Shown here one piece after another: positions 15,950 through 23,280 of a stretch of DNA of 45,384 bases (positions within the stretch are counted from its first letter, which is position 1; each line of letters starts with the position of its first letter). The position numbers and the translations under genes are program-made. The DNA is taken from contig CP070767.1 in NCBI GenBank assembly GCA_020345725.1, positions 26,342-71,725 on the forward strand, in the 5' to 3' direction. Source of the DNA: Methanobacteriota archaeon. Its GTDB lineage: Archaea > Thermoplasmatota > Thermoplasmata > RBG-16-68-12 > SOIM01. The notes under the pieces were generated by a model. It ran no database searches. It saw only the letters and a list, made by a program, of their open reading frames with translations, and was not told the origin of the DNA.

Positions 15950-16993
15950 CTACTTTTTCCTCTTCCCCTTCTTCCTCGGCGGCGGTTCTTTGCGCTTCTT
16001 CCTGATATCCGTGATTGCCCGTTCCAGATCCTTTCTCAATTCATCCGCAATGAAATTCTTCGAGTAAAAGTCAGCCCTGGCCGCTATTGAAATCTTTCCT
16101 GCGAACGCCCTCGCAATACTCCCCCTCTGGTAGTATGGGGCCTTGTGTAGGTATGGATGCTGAAAGATCATGCCATGCTTCGGCGGTTTGGTTCCGCTCT
16201 TAACGTGCCTAAAGAGGGCCTTCTCTGCTCCCAGCAACTGGACAGTGCTGGACGGCATCTTCGCTAGATCCTCTAGACCTCCTGCCATTGATATCAGTTT
16301 GGCTCCTATGAGTGGCCCAGCCAGATGCTCCACATTGGGTGCGAACTCCTTCATGTTGGCTTCGATATATTTCTCCAGCTTCTCTTTCTCCGAGTCAACG
16401 TCCGTGATGAGTCTGGCGAAGTGCATTAGCGTATCTTTGTCCTCTTCTGTCAGCTCGGCACCAACGGACCCCTCGAACTCCACCTCTGGGATGCTCTCCC
16501 TGTTCCCGTGTTCAGCTATCAGTTGAGCGAACTTGCGTCCGCTTACCACCTTCTCCAGCTCAGGGAAGTGAAGATTGTACCATTCGTGCAACCTCTCGTT
16601 TAGAAGATTGGATGTGTGAGTTAGGTCATCGATTGTCTGTATGGCTTGGGATATGTGGTCGTCTATACCAACTGCCTTCCGGAGCCTTTTCTTGGCGACC
16701 TCAATCATTGCGTCCCTCAGTAGCGATTTATCAAAATCATAATACTCTGGCTTGGGAAGGTCAACCTCCATGGGTGAGTATGTCCCTCCCATCCTTTTCT
16801 CCAGTCTCTTCTCCAACACAAAGAACTCATCCAGACCCTTGGCCAGCTCCTTCTCCTCTTTCAGAGCCTCGTAGTCCTCCACCTTGATGAGCCTTTCCGC
16901 GATCTCATCCTTATCCTTTGGGAACAGCTTCTCAGCAGAGACCTCACCGTCATCGAGAAGGAAGGAACCGAACCACGTGGTGACTAGATACAT
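15950..16993 (-). CDS. nop5: Nop5/Nop56-58 family C/D box RNP core protein
   Basis: The 347-residue protein scaffolds archaeal C/D box methylation RNPs, joining L7Ae-bound guide RNA to fibrillarin. An N-terminal fibrillarin-binding domain (about 1-100) comes first. Then a long coiled coil spans about 105-220. The NOP domain follows from about 235, with VEHLAGPLIGAKLISMAGGL, PSSTVQLLGAEKALFRH and KHGMIFQHPYLHKAP. The tail is lysine/arginine-rich (KKRKEPPPRKKGKRKK). No fibrillarin gene follows, although fibrillarin is next to nop5 in many archaea. Instead aIF5A begins 55 bases downstream with its own promoter. Confidence 0.92.
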   Translation of the reverse strand: MYLVTTWFGSFLLDDGEVSAEKLFPKDKDEIAERLIKVEDYEALKEEKELAKGLDEFFVLEKRLEKRMGGTYSPMEVDLPKPEYYDFDKSLLRDAMIEVAKKRLRKAVGIDDHISQAIQTIDDLTHTSNLLNERLHEWYNLHFPELEKVVSGRKFAQLIAEHGNRESIPEVEFEGSVGAELTEEDKDTLMHFARLITDVDSEKEKLEKYIEANMKEFAPNVEHLAGPLIGAKLISMAGGLEDLAKMPSSTVQLLGAEKALFRHVKSGTKPPKHGMIFQHPYLHKAPYYQRGSIARAFAGKISIAARADFYSKNFIADELRKDLERAITDIRKKRKEPPPRKKGKRKK

Positions 16994-17034
16994 GCACTGG
17001 TAAAAAGTGTTGATAGGTTAAAATGTTATCTCAG

Positions 17035-17211
17035 CTAGCGGCGGTTTGGCTTATTTGGTTTATTTCGGTTCTTCTTGACCCCCCCTTTGATAGAGAGAAT
17101 CTGGACCTCGTCCACCTCACCCTTTGTGGCGAATAGCGAGAAATCAGTTCCACATTTTCCACAACTCTTGTCCTTGTCTCCAGATTCATAACCACAAATA
17201 GGACAGTTCAT
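17035..17211 (-). CDS. Small zinc-ribbon protein, 58 residues
   Basis: Reading the minus strand from ATG 17211 to a TAG at 17035 gives 58 codons. The first half is a four-cysteine zinc ribbon: CPICGYE then SCGKCGTDF, with knuckles 12 residues apart. It ends with a basic, asparagine-rich tail (KKNRNKPNKPNRR). A TATA box centred about 27 bases upstream implies a leaderless message, and that box overlaps the end of mtnA. Such peptides are often missed in annotation. Nucleic-acid or ribosome binding is plausible from the basic tail but is inference. Confidence 0.7.
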   Translation of the reverse strand: MNCPICGYESGDKDKSCGKCGTDFSLFATKGEVDEVQILSIKGGVKKNRNKPNKPNRR

Positions 17212-17233
17212 TGCGTTCTCAACAATGTTATGC

Positions 17234-17243
17234 CTTTAAAATC
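17234..17243 (-). promoter_or_regulatory. TATA box of the small zinc-ribbon gene
   Basis: Minus-strand GATTTTAAAG overlaps the mtnA stop codon and is spaced for transcription to begin at or next to ATG 17211. Confidence 0.45.
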
Positions 17244-18243
17244 ATTCCGATAACATTATCAGTTCTTCAGAAGAAAGAACACCTTTCTCGGTTATGTAGC
17301 CTGCTATGTACTTGGCCGGTGTTACATCAAAGGCCGGGTTCCTTGCCTCGGCACCCTCGGGAGCTATATTCTTCCCCCTTATGACAAGGACCTCCTCTGG
17401 ACTCCTCTCCTCGATGGGTATTTGATCTCCATTGGATAGACTGAAATCAAAGGTGCTGGCTGGCGCAGCCACGTAGAACGGAATCCCGTTTTCCTTGGCC
17501 ACGACCGCCTTCTCGTACGTTCCAATCTTGTTGGCCACGTCACCATTCCCAGCTACTCTGTCTGCACCAACGATTGCGAGGTTCACTTCTCCCTTCCTCA
17601 TGTAATAGCCAGCAGCATTGTCTGCGATAATGGCATGTGGAATGCCTTCTTGGAGCAGTTCCCATGACGTCAAGCTCGCGCCTTGGCATCTGGGTCTGGT
17701 CTCGTCAGCCCAAACGAAAATGCCCTTGCCACTCCTGTGTGCGGCTCTGATCGGTGCCAAAGCAGTTCCGAAATCTACAGTTGCCAGTGCCCCCGCGTTG
17801 CAGTGTGTTAGGATCCTATCTCCGTCCTTTATGAGATTGTTACCGTTCATTCCTATCTTCTTGCATCTTGCAGTTATGTCGTCCGCATACCTTCTCGCGG
17901 CACTAGCTGGATCAAGTCCTTCTTGGATTGCCTTCTCCATGTGATTCACTGCATGAAAAAGGTCGTGCGCTGTAGGCCTGGTGTCCTTCAGAATGGAAGC
18001 AGCCACGTCCATCTCTCTTCCCAGCATTTTGGCCAGAGCCATACCGTACGCGGCAGTGGCACCGATGGCAGGAGCACCTCTGACAACCATGTCCTCGATC
18101 GCGAATGCGACCTCTTCAACGCTTCCAGCAGAGAAGATCTTGAATTCATCTGGCAATATTCTCTGATCAATGAGTTTTACAGTCTCTCCCTCCATCCAGA
18201 CTGTCTCAATCTCCTTCTCCTCCCCCTCCAAAACAACCTTCAA
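17242..18243 (-). CDS. mtnA: S-methyl-5-thioribose-1-phosphate isomerase
   Basis: The 333-residue enzyme isomerises methylthioribose-1-phosphate to the ribulose form in methionine salvage; related archaeal proteins act on ribose-1,5-bisphosphate. Visible family motifs are VVRGAPAIG (53-61), LTHCNAG with catalytic Cys148, VGADRVAGNGDVANKIGTY with Asp228, and DNAAGYYM. The MtnA-like spacing and length favour mtnA over the shorter ribose-1,5-bisphosphate isomerases. It lies 8 bases after the second coiled-coil gene, so it is probably the last gene of that operon. No other methionine-salvage gene is in the window. Confidence 0.9.
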   Translation of the reverse strand: MKVVLEGEEKEIETVWMEGETVKLIDQRILPDEFKIFSAGSVEEVAFAIEDMVVRGAPAIGATAAYGMALAKMLGREMDVAASILKDTRPTAHDLFHAVNHMEKAIQEGLDPASAARRYADDITARCKKIGMNGNNLIKDGDRILTHCNAGALATVDFGTALAPIRAAHRSGKGIFVWADETRPRCQGASLTSWELLQEGIPHAIIADNAAGYYMRKGEVNLAIVGADRVAGNGDVANKIGTYEKAVVAKENGIPFYVAAPASTFDFSLSNGDQIPIEERSPEEVLVIRGKNIAPEGAEARNPAFDVTPAKYIAGYITEKGVLSSEELIMLSE

Positions 18244-18251
18244 GAAAACAC

Positions 18252-18491
18252 CTAGCCTTTTCGAAGCGTGCTCAACATTCCCGAGAGCTTGGGGGGTTCC
18301 AACTCCTTCTTCATGTCGCTTTCCAGAGAATCATAATAAGCGATCTGGGTCTCGACCCTTTCCAGTTCAGACAGCATACCTCTCTCTTCCTCCTCGATGC
18401 CTGCCAGTTGTTCTTCCAGTTTGATCTGCTTGGACTTCCAATCCTCCAGTTCCTGCTGGGCCATTCTCAAGGTTTCTTCCAGTCCAATCAC
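18252..18491 (-). CDS. Small coiled-coil protein B (paralogue of neighbour)
   Basis: The 79-residue protein is nearly all alpha-helix with heptad leucines (QIKLEEQLAGIEEEERG, LSELERVETQIAYYD). It starts at GTG 18491, overlapping the stop of the gene before it (GTGA), and ends 8 bases before mtnA. It aligns along its length with protein A. Shared residues include a Trp near position 18, the K-L-x-x-x-L-A-x-I block, the L-x-E-L-E-x-V block and the final A-x-Y-D. This is a tandem duplication. Prefoldin-like or DUF-type helical hairpins are possible relatives, but I make no family call. Confidence 0.7.
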   Translation of the reverse strand: MIGLEETLRMAQQELEDWKSKQIKLEEQLAGIEEEERGMLSELERVETQIAYYDSLESDMKKELEPPKLSGMLSTLRKG

Positions 18492-18712
18492 CTCAATGAG
18501 GGCACGGTCGGGGTGTCCTTGGGGCTCTTTGAATCCTTAAGGGATGTAACCATTCCATCATAGCGGGCGACCTGTCTCTTAACCTCTTCAAGTTCCTTCA
18601 GTACGGACGCCTTCCTCTCTCTTATCTTGGCTAGCTTCTTCTGGAGCTTCTTCCTCCTCTCTACCCACTTGTCCCGCTCCTCTAAAGCCAGCAGTACGTT
18701 TTCCACTTCCAT
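18488..18712 (-). CDS. Small coiled-coil protein A
   Basis: The 74-residue helical protein has the same pattern as protein B: RDKWVERRKKLQKKLAKIRE then LKELEEVKRQVARYD, followed by a proline-containing tail. It is basic in the first half where protein B is acidic, so the two could pair as a heterodimer. ATG 18712 is preceded by a TTTTTTATAG box about 30 bases upstream, so this is probably the first gene of an operon with protein B and mtnA. Function unknown. Confidence 0.7.
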   Translation of the reverse strand: MEVENVLLALEERDKWVERRKKLQKKLAKIRERKASVLKELEEVKRQVARYDGMVTSLKDSKSPKDTPTVPSLR

Positions 18713-18792
18713 AGGCTCGTCTCTCTAAGCCAATAGCATCTATAAAAAACTGTTGCAGGCGGGGGGATTGGCCATTGCTTTACGAAAGACTG

Positions 18793-18800
18793 ATATATAT
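18793..18800 (+). promoter_or_regulatory. TATA box of the small membrane protein gene
   Basis: ATATATAT is centred about 26 bases before ATG 18822. This predicts a leaderless transcript and sets the start. Confidence 0.55.
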
Positions 18801-18821
18801 CACTGGCTTTCTGGAAATCGA

Positions 18822-19055
18822 ATGAGAAGGGCTTGGTTTGGTCTGATACTCCTGGTATCGTTCTCTCTGTTCAGTCAGTTGGCTTCAGTCGGTCTGGCAG
18901 ATGATGACAACGGCAATGAAACCAACGAGACTTGGCACGCTGTCCACGAGACTGATCCTTCCGTCTGTCTCTCTACGATCTTCTTGCTTATGATAGTGTT
19001 GATTGCTATATCTTTGGTGATTATGGCCTTCTCAAGAGGCGGAGGCCCGCAATAA
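18822..19055 (+). CDS. Small exported membrane protein, 77 residues
   Basis: An N-terminal signal sequence (RRAWFGLILLVSFSLFSQLA, ending near GLA at residue 26) is followed by an acidic extracytoplasmic loop with two N-x-T sequons (DDDNGNETNETW). A C-terminal membrane helix (IFLLMIVLIAISLVIMAF) and a short SRGGGPQ tail close it. Start chosen from the TATA spacing. A longer frame from 18753 would begin before the promoter. The short outside loop between two hydrophobic ends recalls small regulatory or stabilising membrane peptides. The family is not recognised. Confidence 0.65.
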   Translation: MRRAWFGLILLVSFSLFSQLASVGLADDDNGNETNETWHAVHETDPSVCLSTIFLLMIVLIAISLVIMAFSRGGGPQ

Positions 19056-19086
19056 TCTGTGAGGGATTGGTTCTTGGTTGTGATTG

Positions 19087-19096
19087 TTTATATATT
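19087..19096 (+). promoter_or_regulatory. Orphan TATA box before a tRNA-like fragment
   Basis: TTTATATATT has no protein gene in the right position downstream. The next element on the plus strand is the tRNA-like fragment that starts 46 bases later. The true tRNA-Val gene has a near-identical TTTATATAT box upstream. Confidence 0.4.
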
Positions 19097-19132
19097 CCCG
19101 TCACGATTATTAGGCAGATTGAAACAAGAAAA

Positions 19133-19164
19133 GGGCTCGTGGTCTAACAGCTATTCTCCTCTCA
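19133..19164 (+). other. Fragment resembling the 5' half of tRNA-Val
   Basis: The first 22 bases (GGGCTCGTGGTCTAACAGCT and two more) match the 5' end of the tRNA-Val gene at 20428 at 18 positions, in the same orientation. A CTCTCA anticodon-loop-like string follows with a three-base offset. No T-arm or 3' acceptor strand follows, so it is not a functional tRNA. It may be a displaced tRNA end left by an integration or a decayed gene copy. Chance similarity cannot be excluded. Confidence 0.45.
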
Positions 19165-19181
19165 TTATGGGAAGTCCATTG

Positions 19182-20198
19182 CTACCTCTTTCTATAAACG
19201 AGGCTCTTGACATGTTTCCTCTCTTTCCTCGTAGGCAAATTGGTTCTCAGGAGCTCTTCCAGAAATACTTTGGCGATCTTGGCATCCTTGCCCCCACTTG
19301 TTTCTCCTTTGCTTGAAATCCGTGATAGGTCCTTAATCTTGTCTTTTCCTTGTCTAAGCCAGTTGCGAAACATCATAGATGTCAGGAGCTGGTCGAATAT
19401 TAAGTCCCAAAGCTCCGATTTCCTGCACTCTTCATCAGTCTTCTCGTAAAGTAGAGATATGAATGGAATGTACTTCCTTGCCCTCCGTATGTACCATTTC
19501 TGTGACTTCCCTCCCCAATTCAAAGCTGTATTTCCAATCAGGTAGACTTCTGCCCATAGATATGGCTCAAATTCGCTACCCTTGAAAATGAGCGTACGCG
19601 CATGATTTAGAATACACACACCTCTCCACGTACCCTCTTTGGTGTTTCTTTCAAAGTGTAGTTCAGCCTCCTTCTGCACCTCGCTGAACTTCTGTTCAGT
19701 GTTGAGACCCTTCAGAGATTCGAGCTTTCTGAGATCCCTAATCCTATCAGATTCGAAGTAGTAGTGACAGTATTGCATAGAGAGAGTGGAGTAGTCCGAT
19801 TCAATCTCCCGAAGATAGTGTTCTATGACGGTGTCATTTGGTACATATCGGGAAATGTATGGTCCGAGCTCATCTCGTTTCACAAAGATTTGCGAGTTTG
19901 ATGATAGGTCGAATTCAGACCAGCAATTGAGTTCCCTATCATTCCAAATCTCAAGGAGAACTTTGCAGTCGGAAACTAGAATCGCGAAACCGTACATCTC
20001 TATGTCCTCTGTGGCAAACCCTCTCAAACTGGTCGATGTTCCATGAGAATGACGGTAGTCTTCGATTCTGAAATGAAATTCACTTCCTTCAACTTCCATA
20101 TCCTGATCATGTCTGATATAGTTCGGAAGGTTCATCAAGGATTTCAGAAATCGAGGCGGCATGGCCCCCCATGGGTCACCATCTCCATTTTCTATCAT
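19182..20198 (-). CDS. Orphan protein of unknown function, 338 residues
   Basis: ATG 20198 follows GGAAAG by about 6 bases. The protein is soluble, rich in Trp, Tyr and Phe, with acidic and basic patches and no membrane segments. The first half looks mixed alpha/beta (FHFRIEDYRHSHG, YGFAILVSDCKVLLEIWND). The second half is helical (WYIRRARKYIPFISLLYEKT, LWDLIFDQLLTSMMF) and ends in a basic tail (TRKERKHVKSLVYRKR). No catalytic motif is recognisable. It lies between a tRNA-like fragment and an intact tRNA gene and has no operon partner, which suggests a horizontally acquired gene. That origin is inference. Confidence 0.7.
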   Translation of the reverse strand: MIENGDGDPWGAMPPRFLKSLMNLPNYIRHDQDMEVEGSEFHFRIEDYRHSHGTSTSLRGFATEDIEMYGFAILVSDCKVLLEIWNDRELNCWSEFDLSSNSQIFVKRDELGPYISRYVPNDTVIEHYLREIESDYSTLSMQYCHYYFESDRIRDLRKLESLKGLNTEQKFSEVQKEAELHFERNTKEGTWRGVCILNHARTLIFKGSEFEPYLWAEVYLIGNTALNWGGKSQKWYIRRARKYIPFISLLYEKTDEECRKSELWDLIFDQLLTSMMFRNWLRQGKDKIKDLSRISSKGETSGGKDAKIAKVFLEELLRTNLPTRKERKHVKSLVYRKR

Positions 20199-20351
20199 TC
20201 ATCTTTCCAACTATTCTCCAACTAAATCTAGGTTTCGGTTCTGTGAATGTGTGCTGGACCCCAGTGGTGGGTGTTTCTGTCCACTTCTCTAATACTCTCA
20301 GTGACACGTCAATCTTAATGTGAAATGTTCTACTGGTCTATCCCGCCAGTC

Positions 20352-20360
20352 TTTATATAT
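20352..20360 (+). promoter_or_regulatory. TATA box upstream of tRNA-Val
   Basis: TTTATATAT lies 76 bases before the mature tRNA 5' end, predicting a precursor with a 5' leader of about 50 bases for RNase P to remove. Confidence 0.45.
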
Positions 20361-20427
20361 GTCTACTTCAATCTTCTACAGACGTAAGGAGAATGAGCAC
20401 AACAATCCAGTCGACGATTAACCCAAT

Positions 20428-20500
20428 GGGCTCATGGTCTAGCGGTTATGACGTCACTCTCACACAGTGAAGGTCGCCGGTTCGATCCCGGCTGAGCCCA
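20428..20500 (+). tRNA. tRNA-Val (anticodon CAC)
   Basis: The 73-base gene folds as a full cloverleaf. The acceptor stem is GGGCTCA paired with TGAGCCC, followed by discriminator A. The D-arm is GTC...GAC. The anticodon stem TCACT/AGTGA has loop CTCACAC, placing CAC at positions 34-36. The T-arm is GCCGG TTCGATC CCGGC. No CCA is encoded and no intron is present at position 37/38. It decodes GTG codons. Confidence 0.95.
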
Positions 20501-20616
20501 TACCCATTCTCTTCTTTCGCTTGACCATTGTGATTTGCCCGCTAATCCAGTCCGATTTTCTTAAATGATAACCGTAAACTAACGTCTAAATAGCTACTAG
20601 GGGTCTCTTCGTTAGA

Positions 20617-21693
20617 ATGCCAGTCCGTAGAAAGAGAAAATGGCCAACCGTAATCCTCATCATTCTACTCGGTATCACCCTAGTCCTTCTGATGATGAGC
20701 CGTGGCCTCATTCCGAATTACCTTCCTTTCGACATATATTTGGGCGAATATGCACCCCTTCTCGTGACAGTCCTGATTATTGCAGCCACGAAGATATGGT
20801 TGGATCTTGTCGAGCCTCTCTTCATTCGGGCTTTTACCTCAAGAACAAAATCGGAGGCTGACGCGGCCGCAGTCTTCCAGATGCTCGGTTACGTCGTCTG
20901 GTTTGTCGCTCTAGGAGCTGTCTTGTGGATTGTTGCCGGTGGTCCGCAGGGAATCGATTTCCTGAGCCTTGGCCTGGTTAGCGCTGCGTTGATTTATGTT
21001 CTCCAAAAACCATTGTTGAACATCGTGGGCTGGGCAGTTCTGACATACCGAAGGATATACCATCTCGGTGATAGGATCAAGGTCAGTGATGTAAGGGGCT
21101 ATGTCACCAACATTTCAGTGATGAACACAACCGTACGCGAGTTCGGTGGGTGGATGAGCGGGGATACCTTCACTGGACGACTTGTATCCATTCCAAACAG
21201 CCAGATACTGGAAACCAACGTTTTCAACTACACAAGAGACACGAAATTCATCTGGGACGAGGTAATGGTCAGCATCACGTACGAGAGCGACATCGTGGCA
21301 GCCAAAAAGATTGTCATGGAATCCACTGAAAAGGTCGTTGGGAAATTCATGCGGAAGTACGCCAAGAGGGTCAGGGCGAAATATGAATTCAGCGATATGC
21401 GGGAGATGATGATTGAGGAGCCGAGAGTGCTTCTCACATTGGGTGATTTCTGCGTTCAACTCTTCGCTGTCTACTTCTGTCCAGTACACAGACGGAGGGA
21501 GGTTAGATCCAGGATAACTTCTGTCATTCTGAAGAGAATCCGTGCGGTCGACAATGTCCAGATCGCCTATCCCCATGTCGAAGTCGTTCCCTATAAGCAT
21601 AGGCCCTTCGAGAGTCGCACTGTCAGTGTGTCAGCAGAGGAATTCACTACCATTCAGTCACACGGCAAGGAGAAGGTGAGGGAAGAGGGGTAG
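20617..21693 (+). CDS. mscS: MscS-family mechanosensitive ion channel
   Basis: The 358-residue protein has about four to five membrane segments in its first 150 residues. The third is the pore-lining helix region (SLGLVSAALIYVLQKPLLNIVGWAVLTYR), followed by the MscS beta domain. There GDRIKVSDVRGYVTNISVMNTTVR and VSIPNSQILETNVFNYTRD are classic. A longer cytoplasmic C-terminal part carries basic residues. It opens under membrane tension to release solutes. TCTAAATAG about 28 bases before ATG 20617 indicates a leaderless message. Confidence 0.9.
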   Translation: MPVRRKRKWPTVILIILLGITLVLLMMSRGLIPNYLPFDIYLGEYAPLLVTVLIIAATKIWLDLVEPLFIRAFTSRTKSEADAAAVFQMLGYVVWFVALGAVLWIVAGGPQGIDFLSLGLVSAALIYVLQKPLLNIVGWAVLTYRRIYHLGDRIKVSDVRGYVTNISVMNTTVREFGGWMSGDTFTGRLVSIPNSQILETNVFNYTRDTKFIWDEVMVSITYESDIVAAKKIVMESTEKVVGKFMRKYAKRVRAKYEFSDMREMMIEEPRVLLTLGDFCVQLFAVYFCPVHRRREVRSRITSVILKRIRAVDNVQIAYPHVEVVPYKHRPFESRTVSVSAEEFTTIQSHGKEKVREEG

Positions 21694-21761
21694 TGTTCTT
21701 CAGTGCTTGATTTGCTTGTTTGCCAGCTGTTGAGAATCGAATCCGTCCAATCCCATCCCAA

Positions 21762-22124
21762 TCAATGCAGTTTCCTAGGTTGGAGGACCTTCCATGTTCT
21801 CTTTTCCTTCTGTTTTTCTCCGGGCTCTTCCATTCCTTTGCGTTGACCCATCAAATAAGCCCAGTAGATCAGAAGGATGAAAGCCACGATTACGAGCGAA
21901 GAACCCAAAGCGTAACCAATCCTGAATACCTCTGCCTTTTTCTCCAGCTCAATCAACGTTTCAGGAGCTGTCTCACCCGTCCCTTCGAAAGCAACTTCCA
22001 AAGACATAATCCAGTACGCGTAGGAGATGAAACTCAGAGTAATTCCGGCGACAAAGAAGATGACCATCAGTCTACCGTACCACCTCTCCTTCCTTCGCAG
22101 TGTCTCATAGGAGTCCGGTTCCAT
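21762..22124 (-). CDS. Small two-helix membrane protein
   Basis: From ATG 22124 the 120-residue protein has two membrane helices (LMVIFFVAGITLSFISYAYWI near 20-40 and ALGSSLVIVAFILLIYWAYL near 73-92), joined by an acidic outside loop. A basic cytoplasmic tail follows (GQRKGMEEPGEKQKEKR). GTG 22139 and TTG 22130 in the same frame are alternative starts. A GCTTAAAG box near 22175 is a possible promoter. Family not recognised. Confidence 0.6.
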   Translation of the reverse strand: MEPDSYETLRRKERWYGRLMVIFFVAGITLSFISYAYWIMSLEVAFEGTGETAPETLIELEKKAEVFRIGYALGSSLVIVAFILLIYWAYLMGQRKGMEEPGEKQKEKRTWKVLQPRKLH

Positions 22125-22283
22125 TCTCAAACATCCCACCTTTCTCGTAGTGAAGAACAGTTCTTAGGTTCTTTAAGCTTTCCTTGAAGAAAGAGAAATG
22201 GGGAGACACTCCGAACTCAATCATCAGTTTCATATTGCATTATCTCCTATGCCGTCTGCAGTCAGAGAAGAGGAGGTGTCTGT

Positions 22284-23249
22284 TTGGAATGCGTAGAACT
22301 GGGCAAGAGCGACTTGAAAGTTTCAAGAATTGGACTTGGCGCCATGCAGTTCGCACCTGCATGGATCGGTGATAAGGAAATGATGAAGAAGGTTCTTGCA
22401 TGCGCCTTGGACAACGGGATTAACTTCATTGACACTGCAGAGAGGTATGGTCTGGGAATGTCCGAGACTGTGATTGGGGAGACCATCATGGATAGGGGTG
22501 ACCGAGACGACTTGGTTATTGTGACCAAAGTTTCCCTCATTCATCTGAGATACAAGGACGTCATCAAGGCCGCGGAAGCGAGTCTCAAGCGTTTGCAGAC
22601 TGACGTTATCGATCTATATCAGATTCATGCGCCTTCTTGCTACGTTCCCACATCTGAGACAATGAAAGCCATGGACTGGCTGTTGAAAGAGGGAAAGGTG
22701 AGATATGTGGGTCTTTCGAACTATCCGGTTTGTCGCACCAGGGAAGCCATTGAATGTCTCAAGAATGGGGACATAATAACCAACCAATTGGAATATAGTG
22801 TCGTGATGAGGGATATTGAAGCCGAGATGCTTCCTTTCTTGAGGGAAACTGGAATCGTCACAATCGCCTATTCTCCTTTGGCAATGGGAATACTGACTGG
22901 CAAGTATGTTGAGACTACCGAGATTCCGAAAGAGGATCCTAGACTGGGCGATCCACTGTTCAAGAACGGGGAGAACCTGGGAAGCGTTCAGCCAGTTATC
23001 AGCCTTATGAGAGAAATCGCTGAAGCACATGAAGCCACTGTGGCACAGGTCGCGCTGAACTGGTTATTGAGATTCGATGATGTTTTTCCGATACCAGGTG
23101 CCAAGACTCCCGAGCAAGTGGAGAGCAATATCAATGCAACGAAGTGGAAGTTAAGCGAGGAAGAGTGGAACAGGATAACTGAGGCCTCGGACGAGCTCGA
23201 CTTAAACTTCTTCCTTGATTTTGGCCGTTTCTTGGACTCTTCCCAGTAG
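22284..23249 (+). CDS. Aldo-keto reductase
   Basis: The 321-residue TIM-barrel NAD(P)H oxidoreductase has the full catalytic tetrad: Asp50 and Tyr55 (FIDTAERYG), Lys82 (VTKVS) and His115 (LYQIHAP). Cofactor-site motifs are VGLSNY, QLEYSV, and GAKTPEQVESN near the C-terminus. It starts at TTG 22284 behind a strong AGGAGGTG site. The N-terminus MECVELGKSDLKVSRIGLG is standard for the family. It probably reduces a carbonyl in the cytoplasm. The substrate is unknown and no pathway partner is adjacent. Confidence 0.92.
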   Translation: MECVELGKSDLKVSRIGLGAMQFAPAWIGDKEMMKKVLACALDNGINFIDTAERYGLGMSETVIGETIMDRGDRDDLVIVTKVSLIHLRYKDVIKAAEASLKRLQTDVIDLYQIHAPSCYVPTSETMKAMDWLLKEGKVRYVGLSNYPVCRTREAIECLKNGDIITNQLEYSVVMRDIEAEMLPFLRETGIVTIAYSPLAMGILTGKYVETTEIPKEDPRLGDPLFKNGENLGSVQPVISLMREIAEAHEATVAQVALNWLLRFDDVFPIPGAKTPEQVESNINATKWKLSEEEWNRITEASDELDLNFFLDFGRFLDSSQ

Positions 23250-23280
23250 AATCAAGAATAGAGAGGAGTCGGTTAAGTCT

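Noticed and set aside
19133-19204. A second functional tRNA gene near 19133
   Set aside because: After about 32 bases there is no T-arm with GTTCGAATC-type sequence and no matching acceptor strand, so only a fragment is claimed.
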